Notes under the pieces: generated by a model | The model's database searches: none | What the model saw: the letters and a program-made list of their open reading frames with translations, nothing else | What the model was told of the DNA's origin: nothing | Program-made: the position numbers and the translations under genes | NCBI RefSeq assembly: GCF_020179425.1 | Contig: NZ_JAILYM010000001.1 | Location: 496,001-560,000, forward strand | Direction of reading: 5' to 3' | Origin: Novosphingobium percolationis | Lineage (GTDB): Bacteria; Pseudomonadota; Alphaproteobacteria; Sphingomonadales; Sphingomonadaceae | DNA: 64,000 bases | Shown: piece after piece, positions 27,410 through 38,351 of the stretch | Position numbering within the stretch: position 1 is the first letter of the stretch | How the letters are laid out: each line of letters starts with the position of its first letter

Positions 27410-27646
27410 AATATCCTCTGCTGCGCGCCGGGGATGTGATCCCCCGCAAGGCTTGTGTCGCGCCTATTCCCCCTCACGCCTCCACGCAAAGAAGAAAATC
27501 TCCTGCCCGCGAAAACGTCTCCACCGACTTGATTCCGAACGCGGGGGCTAGTCAAGTTGCAAAAAGCAGACTCAATATGGTGCACGCCGCGAAAGAGGGG
27601 GTTACCAACCCCACCGGCACCACCACACGGGAAGAACGAGGAAGCC

Positions 27647-28618
27647 ATGTCCGAGACTGAGACCATCGAAAAGCCCCAGCACTACGTTCGCCCCGATGTG
27701 CGCGCGTTCCTGGACATGATGAACGCCGTCGAAGCCCCTCCGATGAGCGCGGTCGGGGCCGAGATGGCGCGCGCAGGTTACGTCGCGATGGGCCAGATGG
27801 CCGAAGCCGATCCGCGTCCGCTGGCGGTGATCCGCGACCTCACCTGCCCTGGCCCCGCCGGCGACATCTCGCTGCGCCTCTACGACACGCGCGAAACCCG
27901 CGATCCGTCCCCGGTGGTGATGTTCTACCACGGCGGCGGCTTCGTGATCGGCGACCTTGAAACGCACCACAGCCTGTGCACAGCGATCTGCGAGCAGCTC
28001 GACCTCCCGGTCGTCGCGGTCGACTATCGCCTCGCCCCCGAAGCCCCCTTCCCCGCAGCGCCGGACGATTGCGAAGCCGCCACCCGCTGGGTCGCCGGCA
28101 GCCCGGCGGAACTGGGCCGCACTGTTACCGGACTTGTCAGCACGGGCGATTCGGCTGGCGGCAACCTCACCATCGTCGTCACGCAGGCGCTCGCCGCCAA
28201 TCCTGCCGCCGTGCCGATGCTGGTGCAGGCGCCGCTCTACCCGGTGGCCGACGACAACCTCGACGACTGGTCCTACCACGCCTTTGCCGAAGGCTTCCTG
28301 CTGACGCGCGAGACGATGATCTGGTTCGGCGAATGCTATGCCGCCGAACAGGGTCATCCGCGCTCGGCCCCCATCAAGGGCGATCTGGCGAACACTCCGC
28401 CGACCGTGCTCGTCACCGCCGGGCTCGATCCGCTGCGCGATGGCGGACGGGCCTATGGCGCGGCCCTCATCCAAGCAGGGGTTGACGTTACATACCTGGA
28501 GATGAAAGGCACCATCCACGGCTTCGCGCAGACCCGCAAGGCCTTGCCCAGCGCCAACGACGATCTTGCCGCGATCCTCGCGGAAGTGAAGGTCAAGCTG
28601 GCCAAGGCCGGGGTCTGA
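27647..28618 (+). CDS. alpha/beta hydrolase, hormone-sensitive lipase (HSL) family
   Basis: Carboxylesterase-like enzyme of 323 aa. The oxyanion motif YHGGGFVIGD (HGGG at 95-98), the nucleophile elbow GDSAGG with S169, D261/D265 in AGLDPLRDGG and H291 in GTIHGF make a complete triad of the HSL (bacterial family IV) type. No signal peptide, so cytoplasmic. ATG 27647 is preceded by GAGGA and is chosen over an in-frame ATG 90 bases up with no conserved coding. The natural ester is unknown. It is followed by rppH after 25 bases. Confidence 0.93.
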   Translation: MSETETIEKPQHYVRPDVRAFLDMMNAVEAPPMSAVGAEMARAGYVAMGQMAEADPRPLAVIRDLTCPGPAGDISLRLYDTRETRDPSPVVMFYHGGGFVIGDLETHHSLCTAICEQLDLPVVAVDYRLAPEAPFPAAPDDCEAATRWVAGSPAELGRTVTGLVSTGDSAGGNLTIVVTQALAANPAAVPMLVQAPLYPVADDNLDDWSYHAFAEGFLLTRETMIWFGECYAAEQGHPRSAPIKGDLANTPPTVLVTAGLDPLRDGGRAYGAALIQAGVDVTYLEMKGTIHGFAQTRKALPSANDDLAAILAEVKVKLAKAGV

Positions 28619-28643
28619 ATCTCAACAAAGGACGCATTTGCAG

Positions 28644-29129
28644 ATGAATGACCAGTTTGCCGGGCTTCCCTATCGCCCTTGCGTCGGGGTGATGCTGGTC
28701 AATGCGCAAGGCCGCGTCTTCGTGGGCAAGCGCATCGACAACAAGGAAGGGGACGCCTGGCAGATGCCGCAGGGCGGAATCGACGACGGGGAGGATCTCC
28801 ACCCCGCCGCGATGCGCGAACTGCACGAGGAAACCGGCGTCACGCCCGATCTCGTCACCGTGATCGCCGAGAGCCGGGAAGAGCACTTCTACGATCTTCC
28901 CCCCGAACTTCTCGGCAAGCTGTGGCGCGGCAAATATCGCGGCCAACGCCAGAAGTGGCTGCTGCTGCGCTTCAACGGCGAAGACGCTCACATCGACCTT
29001 AACGCGCACGATCCGGCGGAATTTCTCGACTGGAAATGGGTCGAACCCGAACTGCTGCCCGATCTGATCGTGCCGTTCAAGCGGCGCGTCTACCGCCAGG
29101 TTCTGGAAGAATTCCGCGCACTGATCTGA
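28644..29129 (+). CDS. rppH: RNA pyrophosphohydrolase
   Basis: Nudix hydrolase of 161 aa that removes pyrophosphate from 5'-triphosphate RNA and so starts mRNA decay. The Nudix box is complete: GGIDDGEDLHPAAMRELHEETG. RGQRQKWLLLRF and the C-terminal FKRRVYRQVLEEF also match RppH. ATG 28644 has AAAGGA 11 bases before; a TTG two codons up is possible. Directly downstream of the HSL hydrolase on the same strand, and followed by a copy of the palindromic repeat. Confidence 0.95.
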   Translation: MNDQFAGLPYRPCVGVMLVNAQGRVFVGKRIDNKEGDAWQMPQGGIDDGEDLHPAAMRELHEETGVTPDLVTVIAESREEHFYDLPPELLGKLWRGKYRGQRQKWLLLRFNGEDAHIDLNAHDPAEFLDWKWVEPELLPDLIVPFKRRVYRQVLEEFRALI

Positions 29130-29140
29130 GCGCGGCCCAT

Positions 29141-29188
29141 TCTCCCCTCCCGCCAGCGGGAGGGGCCGGGGGTGGGCCTTTGGCCCAC
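29141..29188. repeat. dispersed palindromic repeat, copy 2
   Basis: Core CCCCTCCCGC-CA-GCGGGAGGGG (29144-29165), a perfect 10-bp stem, with the G-rich tail CCGGGGGTGGGCC to the right and a further GGCC pair. It lies between the convergent rppH and TPR genes. Confidence 0.85.
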
Positions 29189-29195
29189 GAACCGC

Positions 29196-29702
29196 TCAGT
29201 TGTTCTCGATTACCGGCGCGGGCTTGACCGCTTCGGCAGCGACCACCTTGGGCGCGGCGCCATGCGCGATCGCGGCGGACAGCGCCTCGGTTTCGGCGCA
29301 GCCCTTGCCGCACAGCCCTTCAAGCCGGGCAAGGTTGGTGCGCGCCTTTTCCAGCGCGCCCTTTTCCGCTAGCGCCCCGCCTTCGCCGGAAATGGCGGAC
29401 AGGTTGTTGGGATCGCGGTCCAGCGCCTCGCGGTAATAGTGGATCGCCTTCCCCTGAAGCCCCGCCTTGCGCGCGGCATCGCCCAGCGCGATGTAGGTGC
29501 CGGTGTGGGCAGGATCGACCGCCAGCGCCGCCTCGAAGCTGTCGGTCGCGGCATCGACCATGCCCTTGGCAAGCTGCGCCCGGCCATCGTCGAGCAGAAC
29601 CTGCGCGCGCGGGTCAACCGCTTCGTTGACCTTCGCCGCGCCCATGCTTCCGGTGACCAGCACCAGCAGGGACAAGGCGGCGGCAGCGGGCGTGTAGCGC
29701 AT
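29196..29702 (-). CDS. exported tetratricopeptide-repeat protein
   Basis: A 168-aa protein with an N-terminal signal peptide (MRYTPAAAALSLLVLVTGSMGAAK) and about three TPR units between residues 35 and 120 (ALAVDPAHTGTYIALGDAARKAG and YYREALDRDPNNLSAISGEG are typical). A Cys pair (GLCGKGCAE) follows. Probably periplasmic and a protein-protein adaptor. ATG 29702 has AAGGAG at good spacing. It is the last gene of the minus-strand run after rsmB; no specific role can be given. Confidence 0.8.
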   Translation of the reverse strand: MRYTPAAAALSLLVLVTGSMGAAKVNEAVDPRAQVLLDDGRAQLAKGMVDAATDSFEAALAVDPAHTGTYIALGDAARKAGLQGKAIHYYREALDRDPNNLSAISGEGGALAEKGALEKARTNLARLEGLCGKGCAETEALSAAIAHGAAPKVVAAEAVKPAPVIENN

Positions 29703-29765
29703 CAAAAACTCCTTGAGCCGGTTCTTCGGCTTGCGTGATCCCCGGCGTCCCATGTCGGATTCCTA

Positions 29766-30947
29766 TCACACGCGCCGCAGGCTTGCGAAGAAAAACCCGT
29801 CCGTGGCGTCGTGCGCCGGGGTCAACCGCCAGCCCTGCCCGCGAGGGCGCCCCAGCGGACAGACGGGCGTCACCGCCACCCAGTCGGGCCGCGCCTTGAG
29901 GAACGCCTCGATGCGGTCCGCCCCCTCGGCATCGAGCAGCGAGCAGACGATGAACAGCATCCGCCCGCCCGGCGCGACAAGGTCGGCGCCCACCGCCAGC
30001 ACATTGTCCTGCATCGCGGCATAGCGCTGGATCGCGGCAGGCGTCAGTCGCCAGCGCGCTTCGGGATTGCGCCGCCAGGTGCCGGTGCCCGAACACGGCG
30101 CATCGACCAGCACTGCATCGCACCGACCGAGCAGGTCCGCCAGCGCGACACGCTCCTTCCCCGGGTCGAGCAGCCGCGTTTCGGCTCTCGCGCCGGCGCG
30201 CGCCGCCCGCTCCGGCAGGCGCGAAAGGCGCGCGCGATCGATGTCGCAGGCGATAAGATGGCCGGTGTTGTCCATTGCGGCCGCCAGAGCGAGTGTCTTG
30301 CCGCCGGCGCCCGCGCACAGATCGATTACCGTCTCGCCGGGCTGGGCGGCAAACGCCTCGCAGGTCAGTTGGCTGCCCGCGTCCTGCACTTCGAACAGGC
30401 CCTCGGCATATTCGGGCCAGCTTTCCGCCGCTGCGCCGGTTTCCAGCCGCAGGCCATGGCGCGCGACGACCGGCTCCACCGCTACCGGCAGGCGCGCGCG
30501 CAAGGCATCGCGCGTGATCTTGATCGTATTGGCGCGAATATCCAGCGGCGCGCGACCCAGCAGCGCGCGCTGCTCGCCTTCGGCCAGTCCCGAATCGGCG
30601 AGCGCCCGCGCCAACCATTCAGGTGCAACGCCGCCTTCCGCCACCGGCTCGCCCTGCTGAACCGCCGCCGGGCCATAGCGCGACCCATCGAACAACGCCG
30701 CCAGCGCCGCATCGTCCGCCGCCGCCCGCAGCATCGCCGCCCGCCCCGATGCCGGCACGTCGCCACAGGCACGGATTGCCGCCCACACCAGATCGCGGAT
30801 CGCGCGCCGGTCCTTGGAGCCGATGAAGCGGCGCGCACGCAGCCATTCGGCCGCGACCCGATCGGCAGACGCGCCGCCCGAACGCGCCGCCGCGATCACC
30901 GCGTCGAGCAGGTCGATCGCCGACTGGACGCGCGCGGCGGGTGTCAT
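29766..30947 (-). CDS. rsmB: 16S rRNA m5C methyltransferase, RsmB/NOP family
   Basis: SAM-dependent RNA cytosine-5 methyltransferase of 393 aa. The SAM motif DLCAGAGGKT is at 209-218, and the two catalytic Cys are C285 (DAPCSGTGTWRRNPE) and C335 (VCSLL), the pattern of the RsmB/Sun family. The N-terminal region has helices like the NusB-like extension but is weakly conserved. ATG 30947 was chosen because upstream residues in the frame come from a palindromic repeat. The methylated base (C967 in E. coli) is inferred by family. Two inverted repeat copies lie between it and guaB. Confidence 0.88.
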   Translation of the reverse strand: MTPAARVQSAIDLLDAVIAAARSGGASADRVAAEWLRARRFIGSKDRRAIRDLVWAAIRACGDVPASGRAAMLRAAADDAALAALFDGSRYGPAAVQQGEPVAEGGVAPEWLARALADSGLAEGEQRALLGRAPLDIRANTIKITRDALRARLPVAVEPVVARHGLRLETGAAAESWPEYAEGLFEVQDAGSQLTCEAFAAQPGETVIDLCAGAGGKTLALAAAMDNTGHLIACDIDRARLSRLPERAARAGARAETRLLDPGKERVALADLLGRCDAVLVDAPCSGTGTWRRNPEARWRLTPAAIQRYAAMQDNVLAVGADLVAPGGRMLFIVCSLLDAEGADRIEAFLKARPDWVAVTPVCPLGRPRGQGWRLTPAHDATDGFFFASLRRV

Positions 30948-30954
30948 AGGAAAA

Positions 30955-30994
30955 GCCCGTCCCGCACGCGGGAGGGGTTTGGGGTGGGCTGGGG
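30955..30994. repeat. dispersed palindromic repeat, copy 3
   Basis: Core GTCCCGC-AC-GCGGGAG with the G-rich tail GGTTTGGGGTGGGC to the right. It starts right before the rsmB ATG, so it is in the 5' leader of that gene. It forms an inverted pair with copy 4. Confidence 0.8.
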
Positions 30995-31017
30995 ACCGGC
31001 GCAACGGGCGTGGCGGT

Positions 31018-31053
31018 GCCAACCCCCGGCCCCTCCCGCTTGCGGGAGGGGAG
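31018..31053. repeat. dispersed palindromic repeat, copy 4
   Basis: Core CCCCTCCCGC-TT-GCGGGAGGGG (31030-31051) with the tail on the left (CCAACCCCCGGC), thus opposite to copy 3. It starts nine bases after the guaB stop and could act as a terminator or 3'-end stabiliser. Confidence 0.85.
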
Positions 31054-31062
31054 AATGTTGCA

Positions 31063-32586
<1,524 letters not shown>

Positions 32587-34131
32587 CTAGGGGGTATGGC
32601 GCACCGTCTTTGCCCCGCCTGGATAACGGCGCACGTCGGCAAAGAACCGCACGAGCTCGGCCTGCATCAACACATCGTCCACCATGCCGCCATATTGCAC
32701 CTTGCGCGCCTCGTCCGAGGGGCGATGGTAATCCGCGTCCATGAACGCTTCGAGCCGGGCGGCATCGGTGTAGCTGCTGCTGACCATCACCGCCGGCACG
32801 TCGTGCTGGCGGAACACCCAGCTGTCCTGCCGCTTCATGTAGGCATTCGCGCCATCCCCCGGCGCCAGCTTGCGCTTCATCATGCGGGCGACTTGGGCAA
32901 TGCCATCGTCAAGCGGGGTCGCGCCCCTGCCGATCACGCTGACCGCCTGCCCCGCAGGCGCAAGCCCCGTGCTGTCCACGTTGAACACCGCGACGATCCG
33001 GTCGAGCGGCAGCGGCGGGTTCTCGGCAAAGGCGAGCGCCCCCAGCAGGCCCAGTTCCTCGCCCGTCGTCGCAAGGAAATAGACGTCGCGGTCAAGCGTG
33101 CGCCCGCGCGAGAGCAGGCGCGCGGTTTCGGTCACCACGGCAAGGCCGCTGGCATTGTCGATCGCGCCATTGCAGATCAGATCCTCCGCCGGGGGTTGTG
33201 CGCATTGGCCGAAATGATCCCAATGCGCCACCAGCAGCACCGCCCCGGCGGCGGAATTGCGCCCCTCCAGCTTGCCGATCAGGTTGTGCGTGCTGATCCG
33301 TGTCTCGCGGCTCGTCGCCTCGAGCGTGCCGGTCACGCCCAGCAGGCGCGCGGCAAAGTCGGCCCCGTCGGCCTCGCGGCGCAGCGCGGCAAGATCGTGC
33401 GCGGGCGATCCCGCCAGCGCGCCGGGCGCCGCGCCGCTCGCAAGCAGGCTTTCGGCGAATCCGGGGCTGACGAAGGCCTCGATCTCGTCGCCGAGCCGCT
33501 CGCCCGCCAGCGCATAGCCCGCGCGCCTGCGCCGGGCGATCACGTCCTCGATGGTACGCTTGCCATCCAGCACGGTGACCACCGCCGCCGCGCCGCCATC
33601 GAGCAACCGCTCCACGCGACCGTCGGCACCGTCTTCCCCGCGCCCGCTGTCGAGCATCAGCGCGATCCGCCCGGCAAGGTCCGTGCGGGGAGGCACGCGG
33701 CCCGTGGCGTGGCCGACGAACAGCACCGGCGCGTTCTCGACCAGACTGCGGATGCCCGATGTCACCACCAGCCCGGCGTCTTCGGGCAGGATCAGCCGCT
33801 TGCGCCCGCGCGTGAAGCTGGCGCGGAACGATAGCGGCTCGCGCTCGACCAGATCGACCGGCGCGAACCAGCCATGCGCGGGATCGTTGGTGCCCGATTC
33901 CATGCCAATGTCGAACCACTGCCGCGCAAGGTAGCGCAGCGTCTTCGTCTCGCCTTCGGTCCCCGGCTCGCGCCCTCCGAAGTCGTCGCTAGCGAGCGTT
34001 TCGACGTGCTGGCGCAAGGCCGTCTCGATCTGCGCATCGCGCCTGATCGGGGCCGCCCCGATGGCAAGCGCAGCCATGGCGACAAGGAGCAGCCCGCGCT
34101 CCCCCTTCCGTCGCCATGTCCAACGACTCAT
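32587..34131 (-). CDS. M28 family metallopeptidase
   Basis: Zinc-dependent aminopeptidase-like protein of 514 aa. The two-zinc ligand set of M28 is visible: AHWDHFG (His, Asp), GAIDNASG (bridging Asp), TTGEELGLLG (catalytic and ligand Glu), FNVDSTG (Asp) and DYHRPSDEA (His). Residues about 110-270 form the protease-associated-like insertion. The N-terminus after ATG 34131 (MSRWTWRRKGERGLLLVAMAALA) is a signal peptide, so periplasmic or exported. Exact substrate is unknown. Upstream of guaB on the same strand. Confidence 0.9.
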   Translation of the reverse strand: MSRWTWRRKGERGLLLVAMAALAIGAAPIRRDAQIETALRQHVETLASDDFGGREPGTEGETKTLRYLARQWFDIGMESGTNDPAHGWFAPVDLVEREPLSFRASFTRGRKRLILPEDAGLVVTSGIRSLVENAPVLFVGHATGRVPPRTDLAGRIALMLDSGRGEDGADGRVERLLDGGAAAVVTVLDGKRTIEDVIARRRRAGYALAGERLGDEIEAFVSPGFAESLLASGAAPGALAGSPAHDLAALRREADGADFAARLLGVTGTLEATSRETRISTHNLIGKLEGRNSAAGAVLLVAHWDHFGQCAQPPAEDLICNGAIDNASGLAVVTETARLLSRGRTLDRDVYFLATTGEELGLLGALAFAENPPLPLDRIVAVFNVDSTGLAPAGQAVSVIGRGATPLDDGIAQVARMMKRKLAPGDGANAYMKRQDSWVFRQHDVPAVMVSSSYTDAARLEAFMDADYHRPSDEARKVQYGGMVDDVLMQAELVRFFADVRRYPGGAKTVRHTP

Positions 34132-34315
34132 CGACGCCCCCAAACGCTCTGCCGCACGATCCTGACTGTCAAAACGCCGTCGGCGCCGCAAGTTCCCGAT
34201 GACGCAGCCAGCATGAACAAATTGTGAGCGCGATCACACGCACGGCTGCGCCCTCTTGCGGAACCAGAAGCCGCGTGCGCATTTTGGAAAGCAGGCCAAT
34301 AGCAAAGGATGCCCC

Positions 34316-35191
34316 ATGCGGCTCGACGACTACGACGATTCCATCCGCGTCGAGGACCAGCGCGGTCGCGCGGGCGGCCTTGGTGGTGGCGGCGGCCTGC
34401 CCTTCGGCCTGCTGGCGCTCGTCGGCAGCCGCTTTGGCATCGGCGGGGTGATCGTGGTGGTCATCGGCCTTGCCCTGTTCGGTGGCCTCGGCAACCTTTT
34501 GGGCGGAGGCGGGCAATCGGCATTGCAAAGTCCCGCAGGCGTCGAGGGCGGCAAGACCGTGGCCGAGAGCTGCAGCGTCAACGCCTTCAGCCACGAAAGC
34601 TGCAACGCGCTGTCATCGCTCAACAAGACGTGGCAACCGATCATGGCGGGCAGTTTCGCCCCGCCCAAGCTGGTGTTCTATTCCCAATCGGGCCAATCGG
34701 GCTGCGGCGCGGCGCAGAGCGCGATGGGGCCGTTCTACTGCCCCAGCGATCAGGGCATCTACATCGACACCGACTTCTACACCGAAATGGACAAGCAGAT
34801 GGGCGCAGGCGGCGATTTCGCCCGCGATTACGTGATGGCGCACGAATATGGCCACCACATCCAGGCGCTGTCGGGCGTGTCGGAACAGGTTCACCAGGCG
34901 CAGCAGCGCAGTCCCTCGCGCGCCAACCAGCTTTCGGTGCGGCTGGAGCTTCAGGCCGATTGCTACGCCGGGGTCTGGGCTGCCGCCAATCGCGATCGGA
35001 TCGAGCCCGGCGATATGGAGGAGGGCCTGCGCGCCGCCCACCAGATCGGCGATGACACGCTGATGAAGGCCGCCGGCCGCCGCCCGGTCGAGGCCGCCTT
35101 TACCCACGGCAGTTCGGCCCAGCGCATGGAATGGCTCAAGAAGGGGCTCGACAGCGGCGATCCCAACGCCTGCGACACCTTCGCGTCGTGA
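34316..35191 (+). CDS. neutral zinc metallopeptidase, YpfJ family
   Basis: A 291-aa protein of the YpfJ/KPN_02809 family. The HExxH zinc motif is H176-E177-Y-G-H180 in VMAHEYGHH and the third ligand is in LELQADCYAGVW. A Gly-rich segment (GGLGGGGGLPFG) precedes one hydrophobic helix (VIVVVIGLALFGGLGNLLGGG), so the catalytic part is probably outside the membrane. Four Cys in the first catalytic third could form disulfides. ATG 34316 gives the family start (MRLDDYDDSIRVEDQRG). Substrate unknown. Divergent from the M28 peptidase gene. Confidence 0.88.
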   Translation: MRLDDYDDSIRVEDQRGRAGGLGGGGGLPFGLLALVGSRFGIGGVIVVVIGLALFGGLGNLLGGGGQSALQSPAGVEGGKTVAESCSVNAFSHESCNALSSLNKTWQPIMAGSFAPPKLVFYSQSGQSGCGAAQSAMGPFYCPSDQGIYIDTDFYTEMDKQMGAGGDFARDYVMAHEYGHHIQALSGVSEQVHQAQQRSPSRANQLSVRLELQADCYAGVWAAANRDRIEPGDMEEGLRAAHQIGDDTLMKAAGRRPVEAAFTHGSSAQRMEWLKKGLDSGDPNACDTFAS

Positions 35192-35246
35192 TCGCGGAAC
35201 CCGTGGGCCTCATCTCGCGTAGTGCAGGAAACAGGGGACTCTCCGC

Positions 35247-35864
35247 ATGATCAGCTTCGAATACCGCTGCCCTGCCCTGATTGCCGCAGCGTTGTACGCC
35301 ATCGCGCCGACGCTGCTTTGCGCACAAACCGTCGTCGCACCCAAGGATGTGACCGCCGAAGACGTCGTGACCAAGCCGCTGGCCGACGTTAACCTCAAGA
35401 AGGATGAGATCCCCCCGATCCTGCTCGCAGCGCGCGAAAACGCCTACGCGACCACAGGCCTGCGCACCTGCCCTGCGCTGCAGGAGGAAGTACGCCGCCT
35501 CGACGTTGTGCTGGGCGACGACATCGACGTGGCGCAGGACAAGTCGCTGGGCGAAAAGCGCGGCAATGCGGTGGGCAACATCGCCAAGTCGGTGATCGGC
35601 TCGCTGATCCCCTTCGGCGGCGTGATTCGAGAGATTTCGGGCGCGAACGAGAACCAGCGCCAGTGGCAGATCGCGATGTATGCAGGTTCGGTGCGCCGCG
35701 CCTACCTGAAAGGCATCGGCGCGCAGAAGGGCTGTCGCTATCCGGCACGCGCCGCCACCGCGAACGACCTTGCGCTGATCAAGGCCGCCCGCGCGCGTCA
35801 GGACGCGGCAAAAGAGGCCGCCAGGGCCCAATCGCGCGCCAGCGATCCTCCCAAGCGCCGCTGA
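35247..35864 (+). CDS. exported protein of unknown function, 205 aa
   Basis: No family recognised. The first 26 residues are a signal peptide (hydrophobic ALIAAALYAIAPTLLCA before QTV). The mature part has a DIPP-like stretch (KDEIPPILLAARENAYAT), a probable disulfide pair (one Cys in RTCPALQEEV, one in KGCRYPAR), a short Gly-rich hydrophobic segment (SVIGSLIPFGGVIREISG) that looks like a hairpin glycine zipper, and a charged Ala/Arg tail. ATG 35247 has AGGGG at good spacing. It follows the YpfJ-type gene by 55 bases, so co-transcription is possible. Confidence 0.7.
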   Translation: MISFEYRCPALIAAALYAIAPTLLCAQTVVAPKDVTAEDVVTKPLADVNLKKDEIPPILLAARENAYATTGLRTCPALQEEVRRLDVVLGDDIDVAQDKSLGEKRGNAVGNIAKSVIGSLIPFGGVIREISGANENQRQWQIAMYAGSVRRAYLKGIGAQKGCRYPARAATANDLALIKAARARQDAAKEAARAQSRASDPPKRR

Positions 35865-35873
35865 AGCGCGCGT

Positions 35874-36251
35874 TCAGTCGCGCGGGTGGCGGAAGTCGCG
35901 CTCGACCCGTGCCACCGCCGCATCGAGTTCGGCGAGCACTCGCGCGCGGATATCGCGCGGCATGTTGCGCTCCTGCTCAACCTCGCGCCGTGCCTCGCGG
36001 ATCGCAGCGAGTGCCTCGCGGTGGCTGTCTTCCACGATGCGCGCGATGTCGCGTTGTTCGACCAGGGGTGGGGCCGGAGGTTCGGGCGGCGCGGGCATGG
36101 CCGGGCTTTCGGGCGGTGACGGGGGAGCAGGCGGCGCGGGCGGCTGGGGCCACTCGGCCTGGCCCTGATGCGCCAGGACTCCGGCGACGGGGAACAGGCC
36201 CCCCAGCGCCAGCGTCGCCACGATCAGGGCGGGTCGCGTCGGAATGTGCAT
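35874..36251 (-). CDS. proline-rich exported protein of unknown function, 125 aa
   Basis: Signal peptide (MHIPTRPALIVATLALGGLFPVAGVLA), a Pro-rich linker of about 35 residues (repeats like PPAPPAPPSPPESP), then a charged helical region with many Arg and Glu (EDSHREALAAIREARREVEQE), which may form a coiled coil. No family recognised. ATG 36251 has GGAAGGA at seven bases. Convergent with the 205-aa gene, whose stop is 10 bases away. The long Pro linker suggests a spacer in the periplasm. Confidence 0.6.
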   Translation of the reverse strand: MHIPTRPALIVATLALGGLFPVAGVLAHQGQAEWPQPPAPPAPPSPPESPAMPAPPEPPAPPLVEQRDIARIVEDSHREALAAIREARREVEQERNMPRDIRARVLAELDAAVARVERDFRHPRD

Positions 36252-36369
36252 TGTCGGTCCTTCCGGAAGGTTCCCCCGAACCTGCGCCGACCTTACGCAA
36301 CGCACGGCCCGCGTCACCGTGCCCTCGACCAACGCGCGGCCCGCGCGGACGAACGGCGTAGGCGACAAG

Positions 36370-36407
36370 GCCCACCCCCACCCCCTTCCGTCAGCGGGAG
36401 GGGAGCG
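36370..36407. repeat. dispersed palindromic repeat, copy 5
   Basis: Stem CCCCTTCCG..CGGGAGGGG with the tail CCCACCCCCA on the left. It lies in the 282-base gap between the sdh terminator and the Pro-rich protein gene; the rest of that gap shows no gene. Confidence 0.75.
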
Positions 36408-36468
36408 TTCGTCGCCGCACGGTGGCCCGAACACGACGACCCAGCGAACACCACGACTCTGCCACGCC

Positions 36469-36508
36469 AAAAAACAAGGGGCCGCAAGGCTTGTCGCCTG
36501 CGACCCCC
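36469..36508 (-). terminator. terminator of sdhCDA
   Basis: On the minus strand the RNA would read a 12-bp stem (GGGGUCGCAGGC with GCCUUGCGGCCCC, one bulge and one G-U pair) with a 5-base loop, followed by TTGTTTTTT. It begins 26 bases after the sdhA stop, the classic position for a Rho-independent terminator. Confidence 0.85.
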
Positions 36509-36533
36509 GTTCAACCGGCAGCTTGCGCCGTCG

Positions 36534-38348
36534 TCAGTACACGCGCTTCTTGGGCTTGATGTACTCGACGTCGTCGGTCAGCGTGTATTCGTGGACCGGG
36601 CGGTAGTCGATCTTGACCGCGCCGCCCTTGCCGCCCCAGCCTTCGAACCAGGTGGCGGTGTGCTTCATCCACTCGGCATCGTTGCGATCGGGGAAGTCCT
36701 CGTGCGCATGGGCGCCACGGCTTTCCTTGCGGTTGTGCGCCGAATGCATGGTCACTGTGGCCTGGCTGATCAGGTTGTCCAGTTCCAGCGTCTCCACAAG
36801 ATCCGAGTTCCAGATCAGCGAACGGTCCGAAACGTGGATGTCTTCCATCCGCTTGTAGGTCTCGGCCAGCTTCACCTTGCCTTCGGCCATCAGTTCGTCG
36901 GTGCGGAACACCGCCGCGTGGGCCGACATCGTGCGCTGCATCTCGGTGCGCACTTCCGCCGTGGGCGAGCCGCCCTTGGCGTTGCGGAAGTGGTCGAGGC
37001 GGGTCAGCGCGAGGTCGGCGCTGTCCTTGGGCAGCGAGTTGTGCGCGGTGCCCGGCTTGATCAGTTCCTTCAGGCGCAGGCCGGTCGCACGGCCGAACAC
37101 CACGAGGTCGATCAGCGAGTTGGAACCGAGGCGGTTGGCGCCATGGACCGAAACGCAGGCCGCTTCACCCACCGCGAACAGGCCGGGGATGATCGTTTCC
37201 GGATTGCCGTCCGCGCCGATCGTCACGACTTCGCCGTGATAGTTCGTCGGGATGCCGCCCATGTTGTAATGGACGGTCGGCACCACCGGCAGCGGCTGGC
37301 GGGTCAGGTCGACACCGGCAAAGATCTTGCCGCTTTCGGTGATGCCCGGCAGGCGCTCGGCCAGCACCTTCTGGTCGATGTGGTCAAGGTGCAGGAAGAT
37401 GTGGTCCTTGTGCGGGCCCACGCCGCGACCTTCGCGGATTTCCATCGCCATCGAGCGCGAAACCACGTCGCGGCTGGCCAGGTCCTTCGCCGAAGGAGCA
37501 TAGCGTTCCATGAAACGCTCGCCTTCGGAATTGGTCAAGTAGCCGCCTTCGCCGCGCGCGCCTTCGGTGATCAGCACGCCCGCGCCGTAGATGCCGGTCG
37601 GGTGGAACTGCACGAATTCCATGTCCTGCAGCGGAAGGCCCGCGCGCAGCACCATGCCGCCGCCGTCACCCGTGCAGGTGTGCGCCGACGTGGCCGTGAA
37701 GTACGAACGGCCATAGCCGCCCGTCGCCAGCACCACCGCATGGCTGCGGAAGCGATGGATCGAACCGTCGTCCATGCACAGCGCGATCACGCCACGGCAT
37801 TCGCCGTTTTCCATGATCAGGTCGATGGCGAAGTATTCAATGAAGAAGTCGGCGTCGTACTTCAGGCTCTGCTGATAGAGCGCGTGAAGCATGGCGTGGC
37901 CGGTACGGTCGGCCGCAGCGCAGGTGCGCTGCACTGGCGGGCCGTCGCCCATGTTCTGCATGTGGCCGCCGAACGGACGCTGGTAGATCGTGCCTTCGGG
38001 GTTGCGGCTGAAAGGCACGCCCGCGTGCTCCAGCTCGTACACCGCGGCAGGTGCCTCACGCACCATGTATTCGATCGCGTCCTGGTCGCCCAGCCAGTCC
38101 GACCCCTTGACGGTGTCGTACATGTGCCAGGTCCAGTGGTCCGGGCTGTTATTACCAAGGCTGGCAGCGATGCCGCCCTGCGCCGCAACGGTATGCGAAC
38201 GTGTCGGGAATACCTTGGTGATGCAGGCGGTGCGCAGGCCGGCCTGGGCCGAACCCATGGTGGCGCGCAGGCCCGAACCGCCGGCCCCCACGACGACCGT
38301 GTCGTAGGTGTGGTCGATGATCTTGTAGGCAGGTTGGGTCGAAGTCAT
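36534..38348 (-). CDS. sdhA: succinate dehydrogenase flavoprotein subunit
   Basis: Catalytic FAD subunit of respiratory complex II, oxidising succinate to fumarate at the inner membrane. The 604-aa protein has GAGGSG (21-26), the covalent FAD site H52 in [14 protein letters not shown], and the active-site [11 protein letters not shown] region. The C-terminus [10 protein letters not shown] is typical. ATG 38348 is three bases after the sdhD stop. The expected sdhB is not downstream; a strong terminator follows instead. Confidence 0.98.
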   Translation of the reverse strand: MTSTQPAYKIIDHTYDTVVVGAGGSGLRATMGSAQAGLRTACITKVFPTRSHTVAAQGGIAASLGNNSPDHWTWHMYDTVKGSDWLGDQDAIEYMVREAPAAVYELEHAGVPFSRNPEGTIYQRPFGGHMQNMGDGPPVQRTCAAADRTGHAMLHALYQQSLKYDADFFIEYFAIDLIMENGECRGVIALCMDDGSIHRFRSHAVVLATGGYGRSYFTATSAHTCTGDGGGMVLRAGLPLQDMEFVQFHPTGIYGAGVLITEGARGEGGYLTNSEGERFMERYAPSAKDLASRDVVSRSMAMEIREGRGVGPHKDHIFLHLDHIDQKVLAERLPGITESGKIFAGVDLTRQPLPVVPTVHYNMGGIPTNYHGEVVTIGADGNPETIIPGLFAVGEAACVSVHGANRLGSNSLIDLVVFGRATGLRLKELIKPGTAHNSLPKDSADLALTRLDHFRNAKGGSPTAEVRTEMQRTMSAHAAVFRTDELMAEGKVKLAETYKRMEDIHVSDRSLIWNSDLVETLELDNLISQATVTMHSAHNRKESRGAHAHEDFPDRNDAEWMKHTATWFEGWGGKGGAVKIDYRPVHEYTLTDDVEYIKPKKRVY

Positions 38349-38351
38349 GGC

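Noticed and set aside
34132..36533. Search for sdhB downstream of sdhA
   Set aside because: No frame with the three Cys clusters of an Fe-S subunit was seen; the genes here are a peptidase and two exported unknowns.
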